From contig DASSPH010000110.1 of NCBI GenBank assembly GCA_035699745.1, positions 48,878 to 112,877 of the forward strand: 64,000 bases of DNA. Direction: 5' to 3'. Position numbers and translations under genes: made by a program. The stretch comes from Vicinamibacterales bacterium (GTDB lineage Bacteria; Acidobacteriota; Vicinamibacteria; Vicinamibacterales; 2-12-FULL-66-21). Within the stretch, counting starts at the first letter, position 1; each line of letters starts with the position of its first letter. Under the pieces are notes generated by a model. The model saw only the letters and a list, made by a program, of their open reading frames with translations. It searched no databases and had not been told where the DNA came from. Shown here piece by piece: positions 9,061 to 18,023 of the stretch.

Positions 9061-9171
9061 GATTAGGGGGGCTGCGACGCGGCGTGGTGCCGCGCAGTTC
9101 AACCAACGCGTAATGCGGCCCGCGCCGCACATCGCACCGCCCCCGCGGTGCACAACGTCCCAGGAGGACTC

Positions 9172-9357
9172 ATGCAGCTCGTTAACTTTGCGAAGTCGTT
9201 CGTTCGTAACGAAGAGGGTCAGGACCTGCTCGAGTACGCGCTGCTCGTGGCGCTCATCGCCCTCGTGGCGATCGCGGCGGTCACGGCGGCCGGCGGTTCC
9301 GTGAAGACCATCTTCCAGACCATCGCCGACAAGCTGGGTGGAGCGGCGGGCGCGTAA
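9172..9357 (+). CDS. flp: Flp-family type IVb pilin 1
   Basis: The 61-residue prepilin has a short basic leader (MQLVNFAKSFVRNEEGQDLLEYALL). The prepilin-peptidase site lies before the G-Q-D-L-L-E-Y motif, with the conserved Glu and Tyr of Flp pilins, followed by a single hydrophobic helix (VALIALVAIAAVTAA). It would polymerise into the Tad pilus after cleavage by the TadV/CpaA peptidase encoded 265 nt downstream. ATG 9172 is chosen over an in-frame ATG 24 nt earlier because AGGAGG sits 5 nt before it. A strong terminator follows, so this pilin is probably made in excess over the assembly proteins. Confidence 0.92.
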   Translation: MQLVNFAKSFVRNEEGQDLLEYALLVALIALVAIAAVTAAGGSVKTIFQTIADKLGGAAGA

Positions 9358-9373
9358 TAGCGCACCACGCAGC

Positions 9374-9408
9374 GAGGCCGGGAGCGTCACGCTCCCGGCC
9401 TCATTTTT
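9374..9408 (+). terminator. Rho-independent terminator after the first pilin
   Basis: A 13-bp perfect stem (GAGGCCGGGAGCG with its complement), a TCA loop and an ATTTTT tail form a textbook terminator. Some read-through must reach the rest of the Tad operon, since no other promoter is evident before the second pilin. Confidence 0.9.
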
Positions 9409-9422
9409 CGAGGAGTCAGCCG

Positions 9423-9617
9423 ATGCCGTCACCCAACGCCGTTGACACGCTGCTGCGAATCGCCAACGAGAAGTTCCCGACCTCGGAAGAGGGGCAGGAC
9501 CTGCTCGAGTACGGATTGCTGGCGGCCTTGATCGCGATCGTCGCGGTCGGCGCGGTCGGCACGCTCGGCCAGACCATCTACAACGTGTTCTGGCAGAGCA
9601 TCGGAGCCAATTTCTAG
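9423..9617 (+). CDS. flp: Flp-family type IVb pilin 2
   Basis: This 64-residue pilin has a longer leader than the first copy (MPSPNAVDTLLRIANEKFP) and the same cleavage context EEGQDLLEYGLL followed by a hydrophobic helix (AALIAIVAVGAVGTL). It ends in a short polar tail VFWQSIGANF. A GAGGAG ribosome binding site lies 7 nt upstream, just behind the terminator. It may be a minor or alternative pilin, because it lies on the weaker read-through transcript together with the assembly genes. The prepilin peptidase gene follows after 4 nt. Confidence 0.9.
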   Translation: MPSPNAVDTLLRIANEKFPTSEEGQDLLEYGLLAALIAIVAVGAVGTLGQTIYNVFWQSIGANF

Positions 9618-9621
9618 AGTC

Positions 9622-10116
9622 ATGGTGCCAGTCCTCGTCCTCACGCTCGGGCTCGCGACCGCCGTCTACACGGACGTCCGTACGCGGCGGATTCCGAACT
9701 GGCTGACCGGCTCGATCGCCGGCGCCGGATTCGGTCTCGCGTTCGGCGGCGGCGTGGTGACGCCGATGCAGGCCGCGCTCGGGCTGCTGACGGGACTGCT
9801 GCTCATGATGCCGGGGCACCTGATTGGTGCGACCGGCGCCGGCGACGTGAAGCTGATGGCCGCGGTCGGCACGATGCTCGGACCCGACCTCACCTTCCGC
9901 GCCTTCCTGTATTCGGCGGTGGCGGGCGGCCTGTTCGCCCTGGCCGTGGCGACGCAGCGCGGCATCCTGGCGACGACGCTGCAGGACGCCGGCCGCCTGG
10001 TGACCTCTCCGGCAGGCGTGCGGAAGGCGATCGAGTCGCCGGCCCGCGCCAATCGCTTCGCCTACGGACCGGCAATCGCGACGGGAACACTGATCTCCCT
10101 GATGGTGGCCAAATGA
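9622..10116 (+). CDS. cpaA: Tad prepilin peptidase (A24 family, CpaA/TadV)
   Basis: The 164-residue multi-pass membrane aspartate protease shows both catalytic motifs: TDVRTRRIPN with its Asp near residue 18, and GAGDVKL near residue 77. It lacks the cytoplasmic N-methyltransferase domain of PilD-type peptidases, as expected for CpaA/TadV. It cleaves the leader of the Flp pilins and of the TadE/TadG pseudopilins at the membrane. Its last four bases overlap the tadE start. Confidence 0.9.
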   Translation: MVPVLVLTLGLATAVYTDVRTRRIPNWLTGSIAGAGFGLAFGGGVVTPMQAALGLLTGLLLMMPGHLIGATGAGDVKLMAAVGTMLGPDLTFRAFLYSAVAGGLFALAVATQRGILATTLQDAGRLVTSPAGVRKAIESPARANRFAYGPAIATGTLISLMVAK

Positions 10117-10541
10117 AACGCATCCGCAGTGAAAAGGGCGCGGCGCTGATCGAGGCGGCAATCACCGTTCCGATCATCCTGCTCATCTCGGTAGGCATCT
10201 TCGAGTTCGGCCGCGCCTACCAGACGCAGCAGGTGCTGGTGAATGCCGCCCGCGAAGGGGCGAGACTCGCGGTCATCGAGGGGTCGACCGACGCCCAGGT
10301 GCGGGCCCGCGTCAACGACTACCTGAGCCTCGCCGGCCTGAAGACGCTGGGCGACGACAAGATCCCCATCAACCGGACGACCGCGGTGACCGGCACCGGG
10401 ACGACCGGTTCGTCGGTCGAGGTCCTCTATCCGTTCGAGTTCATGGTCCTCAATCCGGTGGTGAAGCTGATCGCCCCCACCGACACCAAAACCGGCGCGC
10501 CGATCACGATGAAGGCCGCCACAGTGATGCGGAACGAGTAA
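10113..10541 (+). CDS. tadE: TadE-like pseudopilin
   Basis: The 142-residue protein begins with a TadE leader and helix (EKGAALIEAAITVPIILLIS), whose conserved Glu follows the peptidase site. Then comes the family segment FGRAYQTQQVLVNAAREGARLA. It is thought to be a minor pilin-like component of the Tad secretion machine. ATG overlaps the cpaA stop (ATGA). Confidence 0.88.
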   Translation: MKRIRSEKGAALIEAAITVPIILLISVGIFEFGRAYQTQQVLVNAAREGARLAVIEGSTDAQVRARVNDYLSLAGLKTLGDDKIPINRTTAVTGTGTTGSSVEVLYPFEFMVLNPVVKLIAPTDTKTGAPITMKAATVMRNE

Positions 10542-10552
10542 CCGAGGGACAT

Positions 10553-11410
10553 ATGCGCAACCGAATCTTTGCCGTTCTCGCGCTGGCAGTAATCGCCGGC
10601 GGAGGTCTCGCTTACGGGACCTACAACGCGATCAACACGCAGCCGGTCAAGACGGTCACCGCGCCGACCCAGCCCGTGGTCGTGGCGGCGGCGGATCTGC
10701 CCCTCGGCGCCGAGTTGAAGAAGGAAGACCTGACCGTCGTCAACTTCCCGGTCGGCGCCGCGCCCGAAGGCGCGTTCGCCAAGCCGGCCGACGTGCTCGG
10801 CCGCGGGCTGATCGTGTCGATGGTCAAGAACGAGATCGTGCTGAACGCCAAGCTCGCCTCGAAGGAAGCGGGCGCCGGGCTGCCGCCGGTCATCCCCGAC
10901 GGCATGCGCGCGGTGTCGGTGCGGGTCAACGAGGTCATCGGCGTCGCCGGCTACGTGCTGCCGGGCACGCGCGTCGACGTGCTCGCGACCGCCAGCCCGA
11001 ACGGCTCGCCGCAGGATGCGACCTCCAAGGTGATCCTCTCCAACGTGCAGGTGCTCACCGCCGGCACCCGGATGGAGCAGGACCAGGAGAAGGGCAAGCC
11101 GATGCAGGTCACCGTGGTGACGCTGCTCGTCTATCCCGAGCAGTCCGAGCGGCTCGCGCTGGCCAGCACGGAAGGCAAGATTCAGCTCGCGCTGCGCAAT
11201 CCGCTCGATACCAGCGCCCCCGAGACCCCCGGCATCAAGCCCGCCGTGCTGCTCGGCATGACCAAGCCGGCGGCCCGTTCGGCGGGCCCGACGACCAAGA
11301 CCGCGCGCAAGACGCCTGGACCGGTGACGAACGACGTCCCGGTAGCGGCTCCGCTCCCGACCGTTGAAATCATTCGCGGCGACAAGCGCTCGTCCGAGGT
11401 GATCAAATGA
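10553..11410 (+). CDS. cpaB: Flp pilus assembly protein CpaB/RcpC
   Basis: This 285-residue periplasmic protein has an N-terminal signal anchor (IFAVLALAVIAGGGLAYG), then an SAF domain (VVVAAADLPLGAELKKEDLTVVNFP). The remainder is the RcpC-type domain with GMRAVSVRVNEVIGVAGYVLPG. CpaB works with the CpaC secretin at the outer membrane. The C-terminal 60 residues are basic and Pro/Ala-rich. The last 4 nt overlap the earliest possible cpaC start. Confidence 0.9.
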   Translation: MRNRIFAVLALAVIAGGGLAYGTYNAINTQPVKTVTAPTQPVVVAAADLPLGAELKKEDLTVVNFPVGAAPEGAFAKPADVLGRGLIVSMVKNEIVLNAKLASKEAGAGLPPVIPDGMRAVSVRVNEVIGVAGYVLPGTRVDVLATASPNGSPQDATSKVILSNVQVLTAGTRMEQDQEKGKPMQVTVVTLLVYPEQSERLALASTEGKIQLALRNPLDTSAPETPGIKPAVLLGMTKPAARSAGPTTKTARKTPGPVTNDVPVAAPLPTVEIIRGDKRSSEVIK

Positions 11411-11445
11411 CGACGCGCCAATCACAGCAGCAGCCTGGAGGACCC

Positions 11446-13347
11446 ATGACATCCCGTCGCCGCGCCGCGAGAGTCGCCGCGCTGGTCATCTACATCATCG
11501 TCGTGCTCGTGGCGACGCCGCAGGCGCAGCAGCCGGTGGCGTTCGCGAGCGGCTCCGGCGTCATCGCCGCCGGGCCCGAAGCGACGACCACGAGCGCGAC
11601 TGCCGTCGATCTGCTGGTCGGGCGATCGACGATCCTGAACGTCGGCTCGGCGATCGCGCGCGTCTCGCTGACGGTGCCCGACGTCGCCGACGCGATGGTG
11701 ACCGCGCCGTCGCAGCTCCTGATCCACGGCAAGACGCCCGGCACGATCTCGCTGTTCGTGTGGGACCGCGCCGGCGGGATCAAGACCTACGAGGTCAGCG
11801 TCCGCCGCGACCTGACCCACCTCATCGCCCAGCTCAAGGAGCTGTTCCCCGGTGAGCCGCTGACGGTGATGGGCAGCGGCAAGGACATCGTGCTGTCCGG
11901 CACGGTCTCGAGCAAGTACGTCATCGACAAGGCCGCGGAAGTCGCCGGCGGCTACGTCGAGAAGAAGGAATACGTCGTCAACCTGCTGAAGCAGCAGGAA
12001 GGCGTGGCCTCCAACCAGGTCATGCTGCGCGTGCGCTTCGCGGAAGTGAGCCGCAGCGCGCTGCAGGAGCTCGGCGCGTCGTTCGTCGCCAACGGCTTCA
12101 AGAACGACTGGTACGGCCGCACCTCGACGCAGCAGTTCCCCGCCCCGGATTTCGACTCCGATCGTCCCGGCGGGCTGACGTTCAGCGACTACCTGAACGT
12201 GTTCCTGTTCAACACCAAGCACGGCGTCGGCGCCGTGATGAAGGCGCTGCAGTCGAAGGGGCTGTTCCAGAGCCTCGCCGAGCCGAACCTGATTGCGCTG
12301 AACGGCAAGGAAGCCAGCTTCCTCGCCGGCGGTGAGTATCCCTACCCGGTGGTGCAGTCGGGCGGCAACAGCAACGCCGTCACGATCATGTTCAAGGAGT
12401 TCGGCGTCCGCCTGACCTTCACGCCGACCGTGCTCGGCGGCGATCTCATCAACCTCAAGGTCCGGCCCGAGGTCAGCTCGCTCGACTTCGGCAACGGCGT
12501 CAACATCTCGGGCTTCCGCGTGCCGGCGCTGTCGACGCGCCGCACCGACACCGAAGTGGAGCTCCAGGACGGCCAGACGTTCGCCATCGCCGGTCTGATG
12601 AACAACACCGTCTCCTCGACGATGTCGAAGATTCCCGGCATCGGCGACATCCCCGTGCTCGGCTATCTGTTCAAGAGCCGCGCGTATCAGAAGCAGCAGA
12701 CCGAGCTGGTCGTGATGATCACGCCGTCGATCATCCGCCGCGGGTCGGCGGGCGTGTCGCAGGGGCTGCCGACCGCGGTCGAGCCGTATCTCGGCGCGCC
12801 GTCGAAGCGTCTGCCGCAGCCTGATGCGTACATCGGCTCGCCGCGCTACCCGGCGGCCGGACAGCAGCCGCCGCGCACCGGCGGCGACGCGGCGATGGCG
12901 CCGCAGGCGCCCGTGCCGCAGTACGCCGCGCCGAAGCCGGCGAGCCCGGCGCCGATGAACGCCGCCCCGGCGGCGAACGGCGCCGCCGTGCGCGAGGCGT
13001 CCCCCGCGGCCGCGATGCCGATGCAGGTCGAGACCGCGCCGGCGCCGAAGGTCGATCCGGCGCGTCTCCGCGACGAGCAGAAGAAGGCCGCGGAGGCGCA
13101 GAGGAAGGCCGCCGAGGATCGGGCGGCCGCCGAGAAGAAGGCGGCGCAGCAGCGCGAGCGCCAGAAGAAGCTCGACGACGAGCGCGCGAAGCGCGAGGCC
13201 GCCGTCGCCAAGAAGAACCAGGAGGAGGAGCGGAAGCGTCAGGCCGAGCTGCGGAAGCACGAGAAGACGCTCGCCGAGGCCGCCGCCCGCCTGAAGCAGG
13301 CGCAGGAAGCCTACCAGGCCGAAGCCAAGAAAAAGGGCAACCAGTAA
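11446..13347 (+). CDS. cpaC: Tad outer-membrane secretin CpaC/RcpA with coiled-coil tail
   Basis: The product is the outer-membrane channel for the pilus. A signal peptide (ARVAALVIYIIVVLVATPQAQ) precedes an N0-type domain (VLLVGRSTILN-like to YEVSVRRDL) and a BON-like segment. The secretin core runs roughly residues 190-430 and contains the typical GGEYPYPV and VPALSTRRTDTEVELQDGQTFAIAGL elements. The last 200 residues are unusual: a Pro/Ala-rich linker, then about 90 residues of Lys/Glu/Ala-rich heptad-like coiled coil. I prefer ATG 11446 because GGAGG is 4 nt before it and the signal peptide is then clean. An ATG at 11407 overlapping the cpaB stop is the alternative. Confidence 0.9.
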   Translation: MTSRRRAARVAALVIYIIVVLVATPQAQQPVAFASGSGVIAAGPEATTTSATAVDLLVGRSTILNVGSAIARVSLTVPDVADAMVTAPSQLLIHGKTPGTISLFVWDRAGGIKTYEVSVRRDLTHLIAQLKELFPGEPLTVMGSGKDIVLSGTVSSKYVIDKAAEVAGGYVEKKEYVVNLLKQQEGVASNQVMLRVRFAEVSRSALQELGASFVANGFKNDWYGRTSTQQFPAPDFDSDRPGGLTFSDYLNVFLFNTKHGVGAVMKALQSKGLFQSLAEPNLIALNGKEASFLAGGEYPYPVVQSGGNSNAVTIMFKEFGVRLTFTPTVLGGDLINLKVRPEVSSLDFGNGVNISGFRVPALSTRRTDTEVELQDGQTFAIAGLMNNTVSSTMSKIPGIGDIPVLGYLFKSRAYQKQQTELVVMITPSIIRRGSAGVSQGLPTAVEPYLGAPSKRLPQPDAYIGSPRYPAAGQQPPRTGGDAAMAPQAPVPQYAAPKPASPAPMNAAPAANGAAVREASPAAAMPMQVETAPAPKVDPARLRDEQKKAAEAQRKAAEDRAAAEKKAAQQRERQKKLDDERAKREAAVAKKNQEEERKRQAELRKHEKTLAEAAARLKQAQEAYQAEAKKKGNQ

Positions 13348-13369
13348 GACGCCTCCCGGGAGGAGAACC

Positions 13370-14548
13370 ATGCGAGTCAATCGCGTCCGGAAGTTTGCCG
13401 CCGACGAATCCGGGTTCTCCCTGGTGTTCGTCGGGCTCGGCTTCATGGGATTCATGGCCGCCAGCATGCTGGCGATCGACGTCGGCATGCTGATGTCGGC
13501 GCGCAGCCAGGCGCAGAACTCCGCGGATGCCGGCGCGCTCGCCGGCGCGACCTCGCTGGCCTTCGACGACTGGTACGATCGCACGCCCAGCGGACCGGCG
13601 GTCGTGAACGCCAAGGCCACCGCCAAGGCCAACCTGGTCCAGGGCGGCGTGCCCACGGTCGAAGACGCCGACATCGTGTTCCTCAACGATCCCGCGGGCG
13701 AGCCGAATCGCGTGCAGGTCACGGTGCACCGCACGGTCAATACGCTGATCGCGAAGTACTTCGGCATCGAGACGGCGAACATCAACGCCGTGGCGACCGG
13801 CGAAGCCTCACCCGCGAACGCCATGACCTGCGTGAAGCCGTTCACCATTCCGGATCGGTGGATCGAGAAGAACCCGGTCACCAAGGAGTGGCAGTCGTCC
13901 GACGACTTCAGCCGCTACGACAAGAAGGGGAACGTGCTCACGCCGGCCGACGTGTACGAGCCGGCGTATCTGCCGCCGGACTACAAGGTCAAGAACCCGA
14001 ACTACTCCGGGTACAACTCGGAGAAGTTCCGCGGCGAGAAGCTGGTGCTCCGCGCCAGCAACGGCACGAAGATTCAGTCGAGCTTCTACTTCTCGCTGGC
14101 GATGACCGACGACACCGGCGGCGACGACTACGAGTGGAACATCGCCAACTGCAACAAGAAGATCTATCGCTGGAACGATCCGCTGGTCCAGGAGCCGGGC
14201 GCCAAGGAAGGCCCGACCGTGCAGGGTATCGAAGCGCTGATCGCGAAGGATCCCGACGCGGTCTGGGACGAAGGCACGAAGTCGGTGAAGAACAGCAAGT
14301 ACGGCGAGGGGCGCCAGAGCCCGCGCATCTTCCCGATCCCGCTCTACGACCCCGACTACTACGACGAAGGGCACCAGACCGGCCGCGTCGCCTCGCTGCG
14401 CACGGCGAACTGGATCGGGTTCTTCGTCGAGTACGTCGGCGCCGGCAGCGAGATTCACGGACGGATCATTCCCATCGGCGGCATCCGGGACCGGACGATG
14501 ACCACCGGCACGGCCGACATGCCCAAGGCGATTCGGCTGGTTCAGTAA
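13370..14548 (+). CDS. tadG: TadG-like pilus assembly protein
   Basis: The 392-residue protein opens with the TadG/TadE-type signature: ESGFSLVFVGLGFMGFMAASMLAIDVG, followed by ARSQAQNSADAGALAGA. This is a single hydrophobic helix with the conserved Asp and the SADAAALA-like segment, after which lies a large extracytoplasmic domain. GGAGG lies 6 nt before the ATG. TadG is membrane-anchored and contributes to assembly or secretion of Flp pili. The C-terminal domain has no von Willebrand motif that I can see, unlike the longest TadG proteins. Confidence 0.82.
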   Translation: MRVNRVRKFAADESGFSLVFVGLGFMGFMAASMLAIDVGMLMSARSQAQNSADAGALAGATSLAFDDWYDRTPSGPAVVNAKATAKANLVQGGVPTVEDADIVFLNDPAGEPNRVQVTVHRTVNTLIAKYFGIETANINAVATGEASPANAMTCVKPFTIPDRWIEKNPVTKEWQSSDDFSRYDKKGNVLTPADVYEPAYLPPDYKVKNPNYSGYNSEKFRGEKLVLRASNGTKIQSSFYFSLAMTDDTGGDDYEWNIANCNKKIYRWNDPLVQEPGAKEGPTVQGIEALIAKDPDAVWDEGTKSVKNSKYGEGRQSPRIFPIPLYDPDYYDEGHQTGRVASLRTANWIGFFVEYVGAGSEIHGRIIPIGGIRDRTMTTGTADMPKAIRLVQ

Positions 14549-14551
14549 CTC

Positions 14552-15739
14552 ATGGCTCAACTCACGGCGCAGGTCATCAGCTACGACGAAGAGTTCAAAC
14601 GCCAGGTGGCGCGGTTGATCCGCGCCTGCGGCGTTCCCGTCGGCATCGTCGAAGGGCGGTCGGCGGAGGGTATCGGTCCGGACCTGGTCGTGGTCGACAT
14701 CCGTTCGGACTCCTCCAGCGGCCTTGCCGCCATCGAGCGGCTGCGCGCGAGCAGCGCCAGCCTGGCCATTTTCGCGGTCGCCGCCTCGGCCGAGCCCGAC
14801 CTGATTCTTCAGTCGATGCGCGCCGGGGCCAACGAGTTCTTTCCCTGGAATGCGCCCGAGGGATCGCAGCAGGCACGCGCCACCGAAGAGACGTTTCACG
14901 GTGCCGTCCGGAAGGCCGCGGCACGTCGTGAGGCGGCGTCGGCCGGCGCGAAGCCGCCCTGCGTCACTCACGTGTTCCTTGGAGCGAAAGGCGGTGCTGG
15001 CACGACGACCGTCGCGGTGAACTGCGGCGTCGAGCTGGCCCGTCTCACCAAGCGGCCCACCATCGTGGTGGACCTGAAGAGTTGTCTCGGCGAGGTCGCG
15101 CTCTTCCTCGGCGTGCGGCCGCGGTTCACCGTGCTCGACGCGATCGAGAACCTGCACCGTCTGGACAAGAACTTCCTGGCGGAGCTGGTCGCGAAGCACA
15201 AGTCCGGCCTCGACATCCTGGCCGGTTCCGAGCAGTTCGATCGTCCCAACGCGCAGGACGCCGGCGCGCTCGAGGAGCTGCTCCGCGTCGTCGGCAAGGC
15301 CTACGACTACGTCGTGATCGACGCCGGCAACGTGATCAACTCGACCAGCGCCGCCGCGCTCTACGCCGCGGACACGATCTTCCTCGTCACCAATCCCGAC
15401 GTGCCCTCGATCCGCAACGCCCAGCGGCTGGTGGATCGGGTCCGGCAGCTCGGGGCGGGGAGCGAGCGGGTGAAGATCCTGCTCAATCGCGTGTCCGAGA
15501 ACAATCTCATCGCGCCGAAGCAGATCGAGACGGCGCTCGGCTACGGCATTCACCACACGTTCTCGAGCGACTACCGCACGGTCTCGACGGCGCTGAACTC
15601 GGGCGTGCCGCTGGCCCTGACCAACAGCACCGACCTCGCCAGCCAGTTCGACAGCTTCACCCGCCAGCTGGTCGGCATGGCCGAGGAATCCAAGGTCGAA
15701 CCGGAGCGCAAACGCGCGTCTTTCCTGGGGATGTTCTAA
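14552..15739 (+). CDS. cpaE: TadZ/CpaE-like ParA-family localisation ATPase
   Basis: An N-terminal atypical receiver domain (1-125; SYDEEFKRQVARLIRACG, DLVVVDIRSDSS) is joined to a MinD/ParA ATPase whose deviant Walker A is KGGAGTTT at about residue 145. DYVVIDAGNVINSTSAAAL corresponds to the Walker B region. CpaE/TadZ proteins place the Tad machine at a cell pole. The gene stops directly before the cpaF ATG. Confidence 0.9.
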   Translation: MAQLTAQVISYDEEFKRQVARLIRACGVPVGIVEGRSAEGIGPDLVVVDIRSDSSSGLAAIERLRASSASLAIFAVAASAEPDLILQSMRAGANEFFPWNAPEGSQQARATEETFHGAVRKAAARREAASAGAKPPCVTHVFLGAKGGAGTTTVAVNCGVELARLTKRPTIVVDLKSCLGEVALFLGVRPRFTVLDAIENLHRLDKNFLAELVAKHKSGLDILAGSEQFDRPNAQDAGALEELLRVVGKAYDYVVIDAGNVINSTSAAALYAADTIFLVTNPDVPSIRNAQRLVDRVRQLGAGSERVKILLNRVSENNLIAPKQIETALGYGIHHTFSSDYRTVSTALNSGVPLALTNSTDLASQFDSFTRQLVGMAEESKVEPERKRASFLGMF

Positions 15740-17050
15740 ATGATCGCGACGGCATCGACCTCGAACATCGCACCGCGGCCCGGCTACCTCGAGCTGAAGG
15801 CCAACGTTCACCGCAAGCTGCTGAACCGGCTGAATCTCGAGGCGCTCGCCTCGGCGGACCGCTCGCGCGCCGAGTCGGAGATCCGCACCCTGCTCTTCGA
15901 GCTGATCGCGGAGGAGGGGACGCCGCTCAGCATGAGCGAGCGCGAGGCGTTCTTCGCCGACGTCATCGACGAGGTGTTCGGCCTCGGCCCGCTCGAGCCG
16001 CTGCTGCGCGACGCGTCGGTCAGCGACATCCTGGTCAACACCTACAAGAACGTCTACGTCGAGCGGCAGGGCAAGCTCGAACGGCTGCCGACGACCTTCC
16101 AGGACGATCGGCACCTGATGCGCGTCATCGACCGCATCGTCAGCGGCGTCGGGCGCCGCGTCGACGACAGCTCGCCGATGGTCGACGCCCGTCTGGCCGA
16201 CGGCTCGCGCGTCAACGCCATCATCCCGCCGCTGGCGGTCGACGGCCCGCTCCTCTCGATTCGCCGGTTCCCGGCCGAGCGGCTGAAGGCGCACGACCTG
16301 GTGAACATCCGCTCGATGACCCGGCCGATGCTCGAGTTCCTCGAGCACTGCGTGCGGGCGCGGCTGAACATGCTGATCAGCGGCGGCACCGGCGCCGGCA
16401 AGACCACGCTGCTGAACGTGCTGTCGGCGTTCATCTCCGAGCGCGAGCGCATCGTCACCATCGAGGACGCGGCGGAGCTTCAGCTGCACCAGGAGCACGT
16501 CGCCCGGCTCGAGACGCGTCCGCCGAACGTCGAAGGCAAGGGCGCGATCAAGCAGCGGCAGCTGCTGGTCAACGCCCTGCGTATGCGTCCCGACCGCATC
16601 GTCGTCGGCGAGACCCGAGGCGAGGAAGCGCTCGACATGCTGCAGGCGATGAACACCGGCCACGACGGATCGCTGACCACCGTCCACGCCAACACGCCGC
16701 GCGACGCGCTGTCGAGAATCGAGACGATGATCGCGATGGGGGCGACCAATCTGCCCGAGCGGGCGATGCGCCAGCAGATCGCCGCCGCGATCCAGATCGT
16801 GATCCAGCAGTCGCGCATGAGCGACGGCACCCGCAAGGTGACCAGCATTTCCGAGATCACCGGCATGGAAGGGGACACCATCACCATGCAGGAGATCTTC
16901 CTGTTCGAGAAGCTCGGCGTGAACCAGGACGGCAAGGTCCTCGGCCGGTTCCGCGCCACCGGCGTCCGCCCGAAGGCGTGCGAGCGCCTGAAGGCCTCCG
17001 GTATTCATCTGCCGCCTGACATGTTCGAAGGCGTCGTCGAGGTGCGGTAA
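15740..17050 (+). CDS. cpaF: Tad secretion ATPase CpaF/TadA
   Basis: This 436-residue hexameric ATPase powers pilus extension. It shows a Walker [13 protein letters not shown] near residue 215, an Asp box [14 protein letters not shown], and a Walker B region [30 protein letters not shown] followed by the His box [12 protein letters not shown]. Length and order are normal for CpaF. The stop overlaps the tadB start by one base. Confidence 0.95.
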   Translation: MIATASTSNIAPRPGYLELKANVHRKLLNRLNLEALASADRSRAESEIRTLLFELIAEEGTPLSMSEREAFFADVIDEVFGLGPLEPLLRDASVSDILVNTYKNVYVERQGKLERLPTTFQDDRHLMRVIDRIVSGVGRRVDDSSPMVDARLADGSRVNAIIPPLAVDGPLLSIRRFPAERLKAHDLVNIRSMTRPMLEFLEHCVRARLNMLISGGTGAGKTTLLNVLSAFISERERIVTIEDAAELQLHQEHVARLETRPPNVEGKGAIKQRQLLVNALRMRPDRIVVGETRGEEALDMLQAMNTGHDGSLTTVHANTPRDALSRIETMIAMGATNLPERAMRQQIAAAIQIVIQQSRMSDGTRKVTSISEITGMEGDTITMQEIFLFEKLGVNQDGKVLGRFRATGVRPKACERLKASGIHLPPDMFEGVVEVR

Positions 17051-18021
17051 TGGTTGCGGTACTCTCGACCTTCATCCTCGGCGCCGGCGTCGTGTTCGGC
17101 GTCTACCTGCTCATCACCAAGCTGCCCGGCTATCTGGCGCAGCGGAAGCTGAACGCGCGCCTCGAGCAGCTGACGACCGCGCCCGAGTCCACCCCCGAGG
17201 AGGCCGGCGGGCAGCTCGTCAAGGAGAAGCACGAGGGGCTGCTGCCGGGTCTCGACCGCATGGCGGCCGGGACGACGCGCGGCTCCGCGCTCGCGACGTG
17301 GATCGAGCAGTCGGGGGTGCGGGTCAGCATCAGCGGGCTGCTGCTGATTGCGTTCGCGTCGGCGCTGGTCTTCGGCTTCATCGCCTCGGCGGCCCTGCGG
17401 ATGGCGATTGGCTGGCTCGGCGGCGGCGCGCTCGGGTTCGCCATCCCGTTCGTGTACCTGCGGGTGAAGCGCACGCGCCGTCTGCGCGCGTTCGAAGAGG
17501 CCTTCCCCGAGGCGCTCGACCTCATCTCCCGGGCGCTGAAGGCCGGCCACGCGTTCGCCACCGGGTTGAAGATGGTCGCCGACGAGATGCCGGAGCCGAT
17601 CGGTCCGGAGTTCCGCAAGACGTTCGACGAGCAGAACTTCGGTCTGCCGCTCAAGGACGCGCTGGCGAACCTCACGGTGCGGATCCCGCTGCTCGACGTG
17701 CGGTTCTTCTCGACCGCGGTGCTGATCCAGCGCGAGACCGGCGGCAACCTCTCGGAGATTCTCGAGAACCTGGCGCACGTGGTCCGCGAGCGGTTCAAGA
17801 TTCTGCGCCAGGTCCGCGTCTACACCGCGCACGGCCGTCTGACCGGCTACGTGCTGCTCGGGCTGCCGGTGTTCCTGGCGATTGCGCTGGCGTTCATCAA
17901 CCCCGAGCACATGCAGCTGCTGTTCACCGAACGGCTCGGTCACATGATGCTCGGCGCGACGGTCATCATGCAGACCGTCGGGTACTTCTGGATTAAGCAA
18001 GTCGTCAAGATCGAGGTGTAG
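17050..18021 (+). CDS. tadB: Tad inner-membrane platform protein TadB
   Basis: The 323-residue integral membrane protein has a membrane segment at its N-terminus, a pair at about 95-135, and a C-terminal pair. Between them lies the type II secretion F domain (RLRAFEEAFPEALDLISRALKAGHAF, LPLKDALANL, FFSTAVLIQRETGGNLSEIL). With TadC it forms the inner-membrane base on which CpaF acts. Confidence 0.93.
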   Translation: MVAVLSTFILGAGVVFGVYLLITKLPGYLAQRKLNARLEQLTTAPESTPEEAGGQLVKEKHEGLLPGLDRMAAGTTRGSALATWIEQSGVRVSISGLLLIAFASALVFGFIASAALRMAIGWLGGGALGFAIPFVYLRVKRTRRLRAFEEAFPEALDLISRALKAGHAFATGLKMVADEMPEPIGPEFRKTFDEQNFGLPLKDALANLTVRIPLLDVRFFSTAVLIQRETGGNLSEILENLAHVVRERFKILRQVRVYTAHGRLTGYVLLGLPVFLAIALAFINPEHMQLLFTERLGHMMLGATVIMQTVGYFWIKQVVKIEV

Positions 18022-18023
18022 CC

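Larger units (their letters stand above)
8771..9171. promoter_or_regulatory. Divergent control region of the Tad locus
   Basis: This 401-nt gap contains no credible coding sequence. It holds outward-facing -24/-12 promoters at both sides and, between them, a perfect 12-bp palindrome CGCACATGTGCG and an inverted repeat GGATC-N6-GATCC (8828-8843). These could bind an activator serving both directions. Confidence 0.6.

Noticed and set aside
11422..13884. 820-codon open frame on the minus strand
   Set aside because: Antisense of the secretin gene and the tadG start; low-complexity.
13808..17008. 1066-codon open frame on the minus strand
   Set aside because: It runs antisense to tadG, cpaE and cpaF, which carry clear ATPase motifs.
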